Positions 42,834 to 53,102 of a stretch of 64,000 nucleotides of DNA are shown piece after piece. The notes beneath the pieces were generated by a model. That model worked only from the letters and a program-made list of their open reading frames with translations, made no database searches and had not been told where the DNA came from. The number at the start of each line of letters is the position of its first letter. Position 1 is the stretch's first letter. This stretch comes from Agrypnia vestita (Eukaryota; Arthropoda; Insecta; Trichoptera; Phryganeidae). The DNA is taken from positions 29,518-93,517 of the forward strand of contig JADDOH010024966.1 of the NCBI GenBank assembly GCA_016648135.1, read 5' to 3'. Both the position numbers and the translations under genes were made by a program.

Positions 42834-43472
42834 TTACACATTGAATAAGAACACAGTGGGTTGTGTTAACATATCGAAATGGACATTGTGTTCGCGCGCC
42901 TCGGGGGTTACTTTTTATTTTATTTGCTAAGATAATGCTTAAAAGAAGGAACACTTACTCTTCATAAAATCCGGGCTGCGTACCAAAAGCACTCCGCCGG
43001 GTCTCGCAGATACTGGGGGGAGGGGGGGGGGGAGGAAATAAAAGGAAACGACGGAACAATAGAACGGTCGCCCGATCGAGGAAACCATCGGCAATGTTCG
43101 CTTCCAAACTCCCAGAGGGAAAGTGCGAGGTTTCGCCAGGAACGGAACAGACAGATGGCACAATGGAAGAGTGCCGGGATTGGCAAATAAAATGTAACGG
43201 TGGCGAATGGAAGGAATAACACTTGGGGCATTGGTTCAAGTGCGTTCTGCTACACTAAAAGTGAGCGACTTGATAGGACTGTGTATTTTGACAAGGGCGC
43301 GGGCGGGGGTCCGCAACGTTTATAAACACGAACAAATCCAATGAAACAAAAAATTATTCAATACGGTTTATTCTCTAAATTAGATAATTACGTCGCCGCC
43401 GAAAATTCAAATTTGATATTATAATTTTTTTTAAATTTGGATTTTCTACGGATTCTAAAAATATGCTGCATA
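42834..43472. other. No gene seen; GC-rich island with a G-run
   Basis: 42960-43320 is GC-rich. 43014-43037 is an almost pure G tract. Three overlapping minus-strand frames (42939-43239) are Pro/Ser/Phe-rich because they read through that tract and are not credible genes. Confidence 0.45.
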
Positions 43473-43989
43473 CAGGTGTCTCGTAGCTTATAGCAAAAAC
43501 ATCAGGGGAATGTTCTTTATTCAATTTTAAATAAAAAGTAATTTTAAGCTTTCGGTGAAATATCAACAGTTTGAGAGATACAACATCAAAGTTTTAATTT
43601 TTTAACATTTCTTGCTTATTTTTTGTAAAACATTGGACTTTCTTGAATGTAACTTATATACTGAATATTAAAATTTCATTCGCTCCAATACAAGTCAAAT
43701 AAATTAAATAGAAAATTGCAAACAGGTATCTGAAAAATATATTTTTTACGAGGATTTTGTCATTTAATGTGGGTTGTATTAAAGCAAATGAATTTTTTAC
43801 ATCTCATACAAGTTACTGTAGTGAAAGTTAAAATTTTTTACAGAAAACAAGTGAGAAATTTATCTTATTGAAATGTACGTCACTTATTTTCGATCTATCG
43901 ACATTTCACCCAAAGTGTAGAGAAAATTTTATATTCAAAATTGAATGAAGAAGACTAACTCAAAGTTTTTGCTACTATCTATGAGACTG
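43473..43989. mobile_element. 517-bp TA-flanked palindromic MITE
   Basis: The ends are CAGGTGTCTCGTAGCTTATA and, from the right, CAGTCTCATAGATAGTAGCA, with TA outside both (43471-43472 and 43990-43991). The interior shares GCTCCAATACAAGTCAAATAA and TTGCTTATTTTTTGTAAAAC with relatives at 50591, 55413 and 12858. A TA target and CAGG ends suggest Tc1/mariner mobilisation. Non-coding. Confidence 0.75.
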
Positions 43990-43991
43990 TA

Positions 43992-44689
43992 TTATTCGGT
44001 AGGCACCAAGTCACTTCTATATTGCAAATACAATATACGAGTATTGTATTCAAGACTTGTGTGGAAGGTATATTGTATTCAAGACAGGGTTGTATAGGTA
44101 TGTATATACCAAAAACAATTCGATGCTATTTTCCAGAATATATCATTCCTTGTCACGTCCCTAACACCTTTTCACGAGAGTTTGGTTAAATAATCCTTGT
44201 ATAAACAAATATATCGTAATATAATAAATTAATCTAAATTCTGGATTTCTGATACACCTGAATAGAATGTAAATTGGAATGAAATAATAGGTATTACCGT
44301 CACACACGTAATAGGGTGGGGAAAGGTCGAGAGGAGGTCGGAGGGGGATGGGAGGTGTTTGTCGGAATAACAGAGAAAGGGCGTATGTAATGGCGGACGT
44401 GTAATGTTATGGTTTGGCTGGTTTAAATTAAACGGGACCCCACTAACTGGTGCCATCGGAACTAAGTGCCGCCCTCGTGCGGGACCACTTGAAATACGCC
44501 CGTTAAAAGTAACATTTCTCCGAAAACAACGTGATGACGAGTGATGAATCTTTTAATTTTATACACAACATTTGGTTTCATTATTTGAAAAATTACTACA
44601 TTATTTTTAGTTGTTCTAGATTAGAGCGCGCATTGAGATCATTGAAGCGTGACACTTACAGTACATATATTTTGAAAAAAAATCGAAAT
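43992..44689. other. No gene seen
   Basis: 44300-44480 is G-rich on the plus strand (GGAGGTCGGAGGGGGATGGG). The 75-codon minus-strand frame across it has no domain. Confidence 0.4.
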
Positions 44690-45540
44690 ATACTAACTAA
44701 CTAACTTACCATCACGCCGTTTCCCCGTGGGGATAGGCAGAGACGATAGAGCGCCATACTCCTGACAATACAACTTTCGCTTCATCTACATTCATACATC
44801 TTCGCATGCAAGCTCGACGGTTGTTGAGGCTTCTAACATGATCGTCTTCCAGTATCTGGTTAATCTGGTCATGCCACGTCTTCCGTGGTCGCCCTCTCTT
44901 TCTGGCGCCGTCAACACTTGCATCATATATCTTTCTTACCATTCTTTCCTCATTCATACGCTCAACATGCCCAAACCACCTGAGCGGCCCTATTTTTATT
45001 CTATGTATTATGCTACGATCAGCTTTACATTCATTCCTAATATCTTCATTCTTTACTCTATCATACATGGATTTGCACACTAAGGGATCTCATCTCCACT
45101 GCATTCAATCTACTTTCGTTCCTCTTCTGCCAGCTCCAGGCTTCACTTCCATACCGGTACCAGAACTCCATAATGTATCGCTAGTTTTGCCTCGGTAGAC
45201 ATATTTCTATAAGCAATTATTACATTCAAAGCACCGTTTACCCTATTCCCGGCAGTCACTCTCCTCTCTGTATCTTTCTCAACATTCCCTCTTCCATCGA
45301 ACATACTTCCCAAGTACACAAACTCATCTACTTGTTCCAAACATTCATTGCCTACTGGTATTTCACACGTTGTCTTACTTTCCTCCTTCTCGAATACCAT
45401 CGCTTTTGACTTGTTTACATTCATAATAAGGTCACTTTATTTGCATACATCATACATCCTGCTTACTAGACTTTGTAGGTCTTGTTCGCTATTCGCCATT
45501 AATACTGCATCATCCGCGTACAGCACCAGCATACAATCAA
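44690..45540 (-). mobile_element. LINE family A, copy 4 (best preserved)
   Basis: Minus-strand order: LVLYADDAVLMAN (catalytic YADD at 45509-45520), then DLQSLVSRMYDVCK and a stop, NVNKSKAMVFEK, VDEFVYLGSMFDG, GNRVNGALNVI, a frameshift near 45140, then LRWFGHVERMNEERMVRKIY and GARKRGRPRKTWHDQINQI. It ends with HGETA at a TGA and a GTTAGTTAGTTAG tail at 44693-44712. This spans the palm motif, thumb and C-terminus. The endonuclease and 5' half are missing. Confidence 0.9.
44712..45424 (-). pseudogene. LINE family A reverse transcriptase, two frames
   Basis: Frame one (45143-45424) encodes the FVYLGS thumb region and ends at VPVWK. Frame two (44712-45080) begins MCKSMYDRVKNEDIRNECKA and runs 122 codons to the C-terminus. 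The intervening 60 bases (encoding about SWQKRNESRLNAVEMRSLSVC-like sequence) show the join is a frameshift, not an intron. With the in-frame stop after YADD this copy is inactive. Confidence 0.8.
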
Positions 45541-45870
45541 ATTACTTTTATCATATTAATAATATTTCAATTCAATATATCATAATATTCTGTAACATGA
45601 ATATTTTATTTCAATATTTTTCAGCCTTCTCAGTCTTCCGTCTCCATGATGCTCGGTCTTGCGCTGCTCATTATCAGCATTCACCAGCAGCAGGTCCCGT
45701 TATTAGCACCATTTTTTAAATTATCTCTCAACCGAGCCTCAGTCTTCCAATCAGACTTTTGCCTCTTGGATTACGTATTGAAACGTCGGCCTCCCTTGTT
45801 TGCGGATTATAAATGTTGTCATTGTGTCGTTTTAGTAAACAATTAAGTACATAAACGTCATCATAGAGTA
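45541..45870. other. No gene seen
   Basis: Unique sequence between the LINE and the tandem duplication. Two short plus-strand frames lack recognisable content. Confidence 0.4.
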
Positions 45871-45992
45871 AATAATTGAAAATCTGCAAGTACCTACCTA
45901 CCTATAATATGTTTCGTTTGATAATTGAATAAATAATTGAAAATCTGCAAGTACCTACCTACCTATAATATGTTTCGTTTGATAATTGAATA
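45871..45992. repeat. Perfect 61-bp tandem duplication
   Basis: Two adjacent copies (45871-45931 and 45932-45992) of a unit starting AATAATTGAAAATCTGCAAG and containing TACCTACCTACCTATAATAT. I see no difference between them. This implies a very recent duplication or an assembly artefact. Confidence 0.9.
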
Positions 45993-46097
45993 AAGTAATT
46001 TTTTAAATGTATACCTACCTCTATTATCCACGTAAAATAAAAGGTATATAATCATTAATAAAACCATCATCATTAATTTGTTTATATATACAATTCA

Positions 46098-46560
46098 TTG
46101 GTTCGCAGCACTTTGGAATTTGGTTGTGTCATTTGGTCACCTCATTATATAACTTACAAAAATATGATAGAATCTGTACGGCAAAAATTTCTTCGCATGC
46201 TTACATTTAAGTGTAATCTGGGCAGCACTTTAGTATCCTACCAAGAGCGCTTAGAATATTTTCATGGAGACAAATTGGAAGTTAGAAGACTAATTGCTGA
46301 CCTAATATACCTAATAATATATGTAATTCATGGTAATATAGATTCAGAATTTTGTGTCGAAAACATGTTCATAGTCGCCGACTTAGGACATATAATACAG
46401 TTTCTCTTTCAACTTTCAGTAACAATATGGCCCATCTAGAATGTTGAGGTCTTGCAACAAAATAGAAAATAATCATAACGTCCTTTCTAACATATTTCAT
46501 GACAGTTTCCACGAATATAAGAGAACTATTACCAAACTTGCGAAATTAGCTGTTTAGTCT
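46098..46560 (+). pseudogene. Jockey-like LINE reverse transcriptase C-terminal region
   Basis: The plus-strand frame begins MVRSTLEFGCVIWSPHYITY, then ESVRQKFLRMLTFK, SYQERLEYFHGDKLEVRRLI and ADLIYL. This is the LVRxxLEYxxxxWxP / IExVQ-KFLR motif after the thumb. Later sequence is frameshifted but still shows FHEYKRTITKLAKLAV at the stop (about 46556). It is more diverged than the 49448 copy and in the opposite orientation. Confidence 0.8.
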
Positions 46561-46619
46561 CTTTATTCAATCTCACTCTATAAAATCACATTTTTCTGTT
46601 CTTTCTTGTACATGTTTTC

Positions 46620-47095
46620 TTTTTCTTCTTCTCGTACCCTGTCCGTTTACCGGACGTTGGCTATCATGTTGGCTATGCGGACTTTGTTTACTGCGGCCCG
46701 GAACAGCTCCACAGTAGGCTGGCCAAACCACTGTCTCAATTTTTTCAGCCATGAAGTCCTCCTTCTTCCAGGGCCCCGACTTCCGGCAATCCTTCCCTGC
46801 ATTATGAGATGCAAAATCTCGTATTTCTCTGGATGTCTCATCACATGTCCTAGTATTGAAGTTTTCGGATTTTTATTGTTTTAATAACTTCTTTTTCTTT
46901 ATTCATCCGAGCCATAACATCTTCCATTCGTAACTCTGTCCATGCAGCTTATTTTGAGAATTCCTCTGTAGATCCACATCTCGAATGCCTCAAGTCGCCT
47001 TATCAGTTCTTCGGTAAGCGTCCATGCTTCCATTCCATAGAATAATACTGAAAACACGTAGCATCTGACCATTCGAATTCGTACATGTTTTAGCC
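46620..47095 (-). pseudogene. LINE reverse transcriptase C-terminal region, distinct family
   Basis: Minus-strand pieces include VRMVRCYVFSVLFYGMEAWT and LIRRLEAFEMWIYRGIL (46940-47080), then in another frame MMRHPEKYEILHLIMQGRIA, GSRGPGRRRTSWLKKLRQWF and AVNKVRIANMIANVR (46647-46844). The FGHVMRHPEKYEIL and GPGRRRxSWLxNLRxWF motifs mark one common insect non-LTR family. One frameshift lies near 46860. The 3' end (CTTCTTCTCGTACC) recurs at 38995. Confidence 0.85.
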
Positions 47096-47846
47096 TTTAC
47101 TTTTATCTCTATGTTTGCTGTGTTCACATTTAAGTGATTAAAATCGTTTGCATTTAAACTAATTGTATTACCTATATCATGTTATGTGTTTTTCATTGTT
47201 TATGAACCATTACAAAAAAAAAATGTGCAGATATCGCCTGTTGGTAAGAAAGGGGGGAAATGTACAAATCTTTGTGAGAAATATAAAAAGGGGTATTGAA
47301 GAAAAGAGAACCCCCGCGGTGAAAGATCAGTTGAGATGATGCTCGGAGAAGGAAATCACAAAAGAAACGGTAACTTTGAAACCCGGTGGATCCTCCAACA
47401 CGTGGAAAGGTACGAGCCCACCCGAAATATAGTAATGCAGCGCGATATTAATAGAGGTAGATAACGGCTTGATGTTCATCAGTGTGATTCACGGTTTTCA
47501 TTAGTGCTCACATTGAATATTTGATACAGTGGCGCCCGGTAGCACGTCGCATTATTCGTATGTGAAATGTGCCCATTCGCTTATTTATTATTGAAGGAAA
47601 TGAACATCGAGGGAGTAGCTCGATGAAACAAGTACGAAAAAACGATTTTTCTGTAACAGGTAAATGTCAAAATATATTACTCAAACAAATTTCGTAACGC
47701 GTACCATTTTATACGGGCTCGATTTCCGTAAAATAATAATAAATTTTATTTTAATGGAAAAAAGGATTTTTTTTAAAATATCGAGACTAAACTCAAAAAT
47801 ATTCAGAGAAGTATAATGTTGGCCTACGTATAATACGTAAGATAAG
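47096..47846. other. No gene seen
   Basis: Includes a short A-run at 47213-47222 and a GC-richer unique stretch at 47300-47560. No reading frame of note. Confidence 0.4.
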
Positions 47847-48005
47847 CGGCCCCTGCAGTCCCGTGGGCACGACAATAACTTCTCATATCGAGGGTTCCGG
47901 ATTCGATTCGCAGTTGTCACAAATAATCTATGTGATAATCTCAAGTATTTCTTGTTCTCTTGAGTGTTTTTGTAATGTGTTTCGCTAGAGTAATCGAGCC
48001 TCATG
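47847..48005 (+). repeat. Possible second tRNA-SINE type
   Basis: GCAGTCCCGTGGGCACGACA is followed at tRNA-like spacing by GGTTCCGGATTCGATTCGC, a B-box-like string, and then an AT-rich body (TGTTTTTGTAATGTGTTTCG). It differs from the SINE at 11347. No second copy lies in the window and the 3' end is unclear, so this is tentative. Confidence 0.35.
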
Positions 48006-48854
48006 GCCTGTTGAAACTTCAGAAAAATGAAAAATATTGCGAAATTCTGTTAAGCAAACTTTTCTGGGTTATTCTACCGTACGTATACTTATATCTTGAT
48101 TAATGATGTCCCCCAAGGGATAAAATCCGGTAGCGGGTTCTTGAAAAATTTGAACATATTATATTTAGAATATTCTAAAATACACAAATACGCTAATACC
48201 ACTACTAAGTATCCCTGTAGGGTGGACATAGAATAATATAATAAAAAAAAAAAAAGTAATATGTTAATATCTATTAACATGATACTTTTAAAAAGTAATT
48301 TTACAAACGATAGCCAAACGTAATATATTATAAAACGATATAATGTAAAGATTTTGTATCTGGCAACTTGAAAAAGCGGCATTTCGTTACCAAGGCGTAT
48401 GAAATCGGAGCTCCATAATTCTTTGTTCGTTAAATTCAGCAAACGAATTTCAAAAGATTCAGTGCCAATATTAAAATAAGGAAAATTTAATTAATTTAAG
48501 CATTGGCTTCAAAGTATTTGTTAATAAAGCTACGCTAGGTTAATTATTAATGAATTAAGCCACGAAAAAATCTTTCTGTTTGACTGTCAAAATAGTTGAA
48601 TATCTTCAAACAGGTGAATTTAGTGAGAGTTTGACTTGTGTTTTATTTACGTTTGCCTTTATTCAGAGAATATCTTTACTGTTCCACGGGTGGACACAAG
48701 ATTAACCTGACTCCTTTACCACAGACCTCGGTCTGCTATTGATGGATTTTGCGTTAACATTGTACAGATTATTCATAATAATTAGGGGAAAACATTAACT
48801 TTACTTAAAGTAAATGTTTTTCGAGGTGAGTTTAATAATATTTTTATATTTTAC
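48006..48854. other. No gene seen; possible retroposon 3' end
   Basis: 48205-48256 reads CCCTGTAGGGTGGACATAGA then ATAATATAAT and an A13 run, suggesting a poly(A)-tailed insertion. The 117-codon minus-strand frame (48089-48442) is AT-driven and hydrophobic without a domain. Confidence 0.35.
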
Positions 48855-48895
48855 TATTTAAGTTTCGACAGTGACAATCTCTCGTCGACAGGTGA
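48855..48895 (-). other. Hammerhead-like module, degenerate, minus strand
   Basis: On the minus strand: CACCTGTCGACGAGAG, ATTGTCACTGTC, GAAACTTAAATAG. It resembles 54442-54485 (same CCTGTCGA start, GAAACTTAAG end), and the upstream sequences of the two also align (GCGTTAAxATTGTAxAGATTAT). Stem II pairs poorly here. Confidence 0.45.
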
Positions 48896-49089
48896 AGTAA
48901 TAAGCTGACTACATTGATTTTGTATCAGAGATCAGCGTAAAAGGAAGAATGCAAATCGGCAGCTGCACGAGAGGAGGGATGCAACTCGCAAAAATATGAA
49001 TGAAGAATAAAAGCGGACAGCTATTTTGTTTTTTTTTATACTGAAAATGTACGTAATACATGTCAATTTTTTACCACTTTTTTTGATAA

Positions 49090-50109
49090 TATTTATTTAT
49101 TTATTTATTTATTTGTTTACGCCCATTAGGCTTTTACATAAAGAGTATAAAATAAATTTCAAAAAGCACATACATTAAAAGTTTCAGGAATAGCACCAAA
49201 TCATGAGTATAAAATTAAAAATGTAGAGTAGGTAACGAGCAGCAATGCGTATAGGCTATTACATAAAAAAATATATCATAAAATTAAAAAGAACATACAT
49301 TAAACAATATAAATTACAAGTAGCAAATTATTAAAAGTACCAGGAATAGCACCAAAACATGAGTACAGAAATTAAAAATATAAAGTACAAAGCGGCAATG
49401 TGTACGAAAAATATATATTACCCACCATTACATATTAACAGCTGAAGTCAGTAACGAAGCAGTATTGCCTCTTTAAGTGTGAACTTTACTTTCTCCAGAC
49501 TGTCGACGAAAATGTCAATCATGCAACCATATTCATTACAAGTTCCCAATATTCTGTGTATCACAGAATTTGATTGATAGTTAGTGTTGCAATTGTTGCG
49601 ATGGAATGTGACAATTTGTCGCGTTCTATGTGTGGAAGGGATATTATATTCGATACATGCCACAAGGTCAGGGCTGTCCAACATATTGTTTACAATTTTG
49701 TAAAGAAGAACTATATCATAAATTTTTCTTCTATCATATAATGTGAGTAAATTTAGTCTCTTCAATATGTAATTGTATTCTATGTTTTGTATTGGTATGC
49801 TTAACTTGTAGTTAATGTATTTGAGAAATTTGCGTTGGACACGCTCAATACTGTCTATATGCCCATTATAATATGGAGACCAAACTGATGAGCAATATTC
49901 TAATTGGCTCCGGACAAGAGACATGTATAACATTTTAATACTTTCAATTGATTGAAATGGGCGTGATGTCCTTAAAATAAATCCCAGCAATTTTAGAGAC
50001 TTACAAGTTATCGCATTAATATGATTAGTAAAAGTAAGTTTCGAGTCGAATAATACCCCTAAGTCTCGAATACAGTCAACATTTTCTAGTTTGGTGTATC
50101 TTCGTACCT
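49090..50109 (-). mobile_element. Jockey-like LINE, 5' truncated, nearly intact 3' end
   Basis: It includes the reverse transcriptase C-terminal frame (49448-50109), a 3' untranslated region of about 330 bp and a (TAAA)n tail (TTTATTTATTTATT on the plus strand at 49091-49117). Just before the tail the LINE strand reads AAAAGCCTAATGGGCG, which compares with AAAAGCCCTATAAGGC before the tail of the LINE at 58600-59090. The 3' untranslated region contains two partial tandem copies (ATAGCACCAAATCATGAGTA at 49190, ATAGCACCAAAACATGAGTA at 49344). Confidence 0.85.
49448..50109 (-). pseudogene. LINE reverse transcriptase thumb to C-terminus
   Basis: The frame begins before the first Met. 49991-50109 encodes KVRRYTKLENVDCIRDLGVL then FDSKLTFTNHINAI. 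It continues through LLGFILR, MLYMSLVRSQLEYCSSVWSP, HIDSIERVQRKFLKYI, DRRKIYDIVLLYKIV, STHRTRQIVTFH and the C-terminal KVKFTLKEAILLRY. Open for about 220 codons without a stop, so it is relatively young. The catalytic YADD lies upstream and is lost by truncation. Confidence 0.9.
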
Positions 50110-50309
50110 TATTGTAAAGAATATGTATTAAGTGTTAATGTTTTTAAGAAACAGTATCTACTAATCAAATATGAATGCTAATGTTATACAAAATCTGGTA
50201 AAGAATGTATAACTGATTTTAAAAGCACGTTTGTGTCTTTTGGAAGCATTTCAACAAAATAATATTAATTTTAAAATCTTTTAAACTTTTATCTGAATTA
50301 TATATAAAG
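50110..50309. other. No gene seen
   Basis: AT-rich spacer between the LINE and the GC-rich block. Confidence 0.4.
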
Positions 50310-50495
50310 GCGCCAACAAGGCCTGGCAGTAAGCAATCGCAACAGTCACCACCAGCCTCGAAGCGACCACCACAGCCGCCCCATGGCAATGGACGAGAGC
50401 CGATTCCATACACTGTCTATGAAGGCCACTACAGCCGCCGGCACAGTCTAGCAGCAAGCAATCGGAGACAGCCGACTACTTAATTGCTAGGTAGG
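50310..50495 (+). repeat. GC-rich block of unknown nature, copy 2
   Basis: From GCGCCAACAAGGCCTGG one frame stays open for about 60 codons: APTRPGSKQSQQSPPASKRP, then REPIPYTVYEGHYSRRHSLA and SNRRQPTT, ending at TAA. The composition (Pro, Gln, Ser, Arg) suggests a disordered protein tail or a tandem-repeat artefact. The last 40 bases resemble 9560-9605. I cannot tell a decayed exon from a repeat family. Confidence 0.4.
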
Positions 50496-50590
50496 TATTA
50501 TTATTATTGTTTTCAAATAATTAACATCAGATACGATATTTGTTTCAGGGCAATATTTTATTGTCATATACTTTTAAATGATCGATTATA

Positions 50591-51022
50591 CAGGGCGTAC
50601 CAGAGCTAGCAGCAGAAACTTGGCAGGTAGATTCCTGAATATGTTGTGAGTCTAAAATGTTCAAGCAACCATGGCCGAATATCAATAGTTATAGAGATAT
50701 GCAATATCAAAGTTTAAATTTTTTTTTCAATATTTCTTACTTATTTTTTGCAAAAAGTTGAACTATCATTACAGTATCTTATGTCGATTATGAAAAATTC
50801 ATTTGCTTCAATACAACTTAAATAAAAATACATTTTATTCGACTTGTACAGTTAAACTTTTTGCAAAAAATAAGTAAGAAATAATGAAAAAAAAATGCAA
50901 AGTTTGATATTGCATATCTCCATAACTATTGATATTAGGCCATGGTTGCTTGAACATTTTAGACTCATAACATAGTCAGGAATCTACCTGCCAAGTTTCT
51001 GCTGCTAGCTCTGGTACACCTG
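50591..51022. mobile_element. 432-bp palindromic MITE, TA-flanked
   Basis: Starts CAGGGCGTACCAGAGCTAGC and ends with the near complement GCTAGCTCTGGTACACCTG, with TA outside each end (50589-50590 and 51023-51024). The arms run about 190 bp each through AGAAACTTGGCAGGTAGATT and TTGATATTGCATATC with few mismatches, so the whole element is one giant hairpin. It shares its interior with 43473, 55413 and 12858. TA duplication and CAGG ends suggest Tc1/mariner mobilisation. Confidence 0.9.
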
Positions 51023-51024
51023 TA

Positions 51025-51418
51025 TAGATTGTAGCACCCAAACTCATTCGTATCACGGACTCTCTCAAACATAGGATTATCGTCAGTCGACAGACGAATT
51101 CACTCGTGGAAATTATTTTATTAAATCAATAGCGCGCAAGCACAACTACAAAGGGTCGAAAGGTTCGCCGAACGTCTTACAGAAAAACAATGACGGTATA
51201 CCGTATTCTCCAGATTCTTTCCACAATAAAGAGAGGAATTAGCGAAATTAACGAGGGCGTGTTATTTCCATTGTTGTCTAAAGTCCGGGAGTGATTTAGC
51301 GAAAACATTTGTTACGCCGCGAACGAGCCGGCGCTAAGGCGGGGTTTCCTCGCGTTACGGAGTGTCGGATGAACACCGAGAAGCCGATGCCACGAGCTAA
51401 GTTTGATAAGGTGCCTTA
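51025..51418. other. No gene seen
   Basis: GC-richer unique sequence (51120-51410) without recognised frames or repeats. Confidence 0.4.
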
Positions 51419-52178
51419 AGCCATGTACTCACTAGGGGACAATTTGTCTCTCAACAGCACGCGCGGCACAGAGTCTACGTGACGTTGCAACGTCGTGCAC
51501 TGTTCCGCGATGGCGCGCACAACATAGCGCGGCATTTCTACGTGCCGTGGCAACGTTGCCATGCGCACGGTACCCGAGCGAGCTCACTGCAACATTACGC
51601 GGAGCGTCAGTACCACATGGTATGTTTACAAGTGAATACGTATGCGCTGTATCTGTCAAGATGACAGTGTGGGGAAACGAAATTGTTCTTGAACTCATCG
51701 AGCTGTATCGATCGAAGATCGCATAGAATGTCCGTCCTTCTTTCTCTTTGCAGTAAATAATTTCGCATTCTCCTCTTTTTTCTCCTCTTACGTTTCGATA
51801 AACTCATTAACATAAACAGATACGCAGTTGACATCATAACCTCATAGGGCGACATTTCCGTGACGTGTGGAAAACAATAATTATTTGCAAAAAGGATCTT
51901 GTTTTTAATAATATTCAATTTACTACAGTAAAACCTCGTGAATTTGAAATTGCGACCCAAAAAAACATTTCGAATTGCGCGGAACCCCGTTTTCGCCAAA
52001 TGAGATACTGTAGCTGTCATCATAACATCATCGGGTGACATTTCCGCGACAAGATATGCGAGTCCCGGTGTGTACACGTCAGATGACCGCGTCATTGTCC
52101 CCGAAACATGAGCGTAGATGTTGATGCGACATGCCGAGCGGAATGTTTCGCGATTTGTCCCCTAGTGAATACATGGCT
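51419..52178. mobile_element. 760-bp DNA element with TTA target duplication
   Basis: The ends are AGCCATGTACTCACTAGGGG and, from the right, AGCCATGTATTCACTAGGGG, continuing as ACAAATT/ACAAATC. TTA flanks both sides (51416-51418 and 52179-52181). Inside are two copies of ATCATAACxTCATxGGG then ACATTTCCGYGAC (51832 and 52018) and GC-rich palindromes (GTGGCAACGTTGCCA at 51545-51560). A 162-codon minus-strand frame (51607-52095) crosses these repeats but shows no transposase motif. Probably non-autonomous; TTA suggests a Harbinger-type relative. Confidence 0.75.
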
Positions 52179-52181
52179 TTA

Positions 52182-52656
52182 TCCCAAACTCTGCCCGTCA
52201 CAGAAGAGAAATATGAAACTCTGAGAAGAGTATAATACTGCGGAAATTCCACGCGCCACGAATGACGGGTCCACTGACAAACGCACTTGTCATGACGCGC
52301 AATGACAACGTCCTTGAAGACGCAAGCGCTCCAGGGTGACGATAGGTGTTGAAAATGTCCACCCGATAACCAAGTACGTACTAGTTAGGGATTATAATCC
52401 CCGGATCCCGAACGTTTTCACCTATTCCGGGACTTTCGGGATCGATACAAAAAATAATTTTAAAAGATAACAGCGGCCCGCGTGTCCCAGAATTGCCAAA
52501 TGTGATGGCGCGCTGTGTGCCGGTCCGGCCGCGCTCTCTTTCGCTCGCACGCAGGCGTGAGTGAAATAAAGTGCAAAATTATTGGTCGGTCGATTGGTGT
52601 CCGCGTCAGCAGTTATAACTAATAAATAATATTATTACTAATAAATAAGTAGTTAT
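52182..52656. other. No gene seen
   Basis: GC-richer unique sequence, with a GGGATTATAATCCC palindrome at 52389-52402 and a nearby CCGGGACTTTCGGGATC that resembles hAT-type ends. No target duplication was identified. Confidence 0.35.
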
Positions 52657-53102
52657 CTATGTGTATAAATAAAAATGTAAAAATGTTCGTTTGTACAAAA
52701 TCGCTAATCTCTGAAAGTTCCGACTTATCCTGTCCATATAAAGGAAGAACAGGATTGGCGAAAGTGGGCAACCTTGTCTCAACCTTATTCCAACATTGAA
52801 CTCCTTCGATGTTGCGCCGTTTATACGCAGCTTTTGCAATCCTCATACAAGGATTGAATTGCCTCGAGACGATCTCTCTCTATTCCGTATTCGTCCAGCA
52901 CTGTCCACAGGATATCGCGCGGCACCAAGTCATATGCTTTCTCCAGGTCTATGAATCCCATTATATATTTTTTTCCATATTCCCAGTTTTTCTGGATAGT
53001 TTGTTGCAGTTTGGTCTGTTGTACCTCTCCCGGCTCTAAAACTGCACTGGCCTTCATGGATCTTGTTTTCCGGTTTTCTGCGACATTTTTTCTCCAGCGC
53101 AA
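52657..53102 (-). pseudogene. LINE reverse transcriptase palm fragment
   Basis: Frame one (52821-53102): MGFIDLEKAYDLVPRDILW, the first palm Asp region (xFxDLxKAYDxVPR), then ERDRLEAIQSLYEDCKSCV. Frame two (52657-52839): RINGATSKEFNVGIRLRQGC then PLSPILFFLYMDRI, the RQGCPLSPxLFxxYxD block. A single frameshift near 52830 separates them. The YADD and thumb are missing at the low-coordinate end. This covers a different part of the enzyme from the other LINE pieces, so it cannot be assigned to family A or another. Confidence 0.85.

Noticed and set aside
42939..43239. Three minus-strand frames of 74-94 codons
   Set aside because: All three frames are open through the poly-G island, giving Pro-rich low-complexity products that are not credible as proteins.
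48089..48442. 117-codon minus-strand hydrophobic frame
   Set aside because: Driven by T-rich sequence, with no signal or transmembrane logic beyond composition and no conserved motif.
51607..52095. 162-codon minus-strand frame inside the TTA-flanked element
   Set aside because: It spans two internal repeats and lacks DDE-type or helicase motifs. More likely non-coding.
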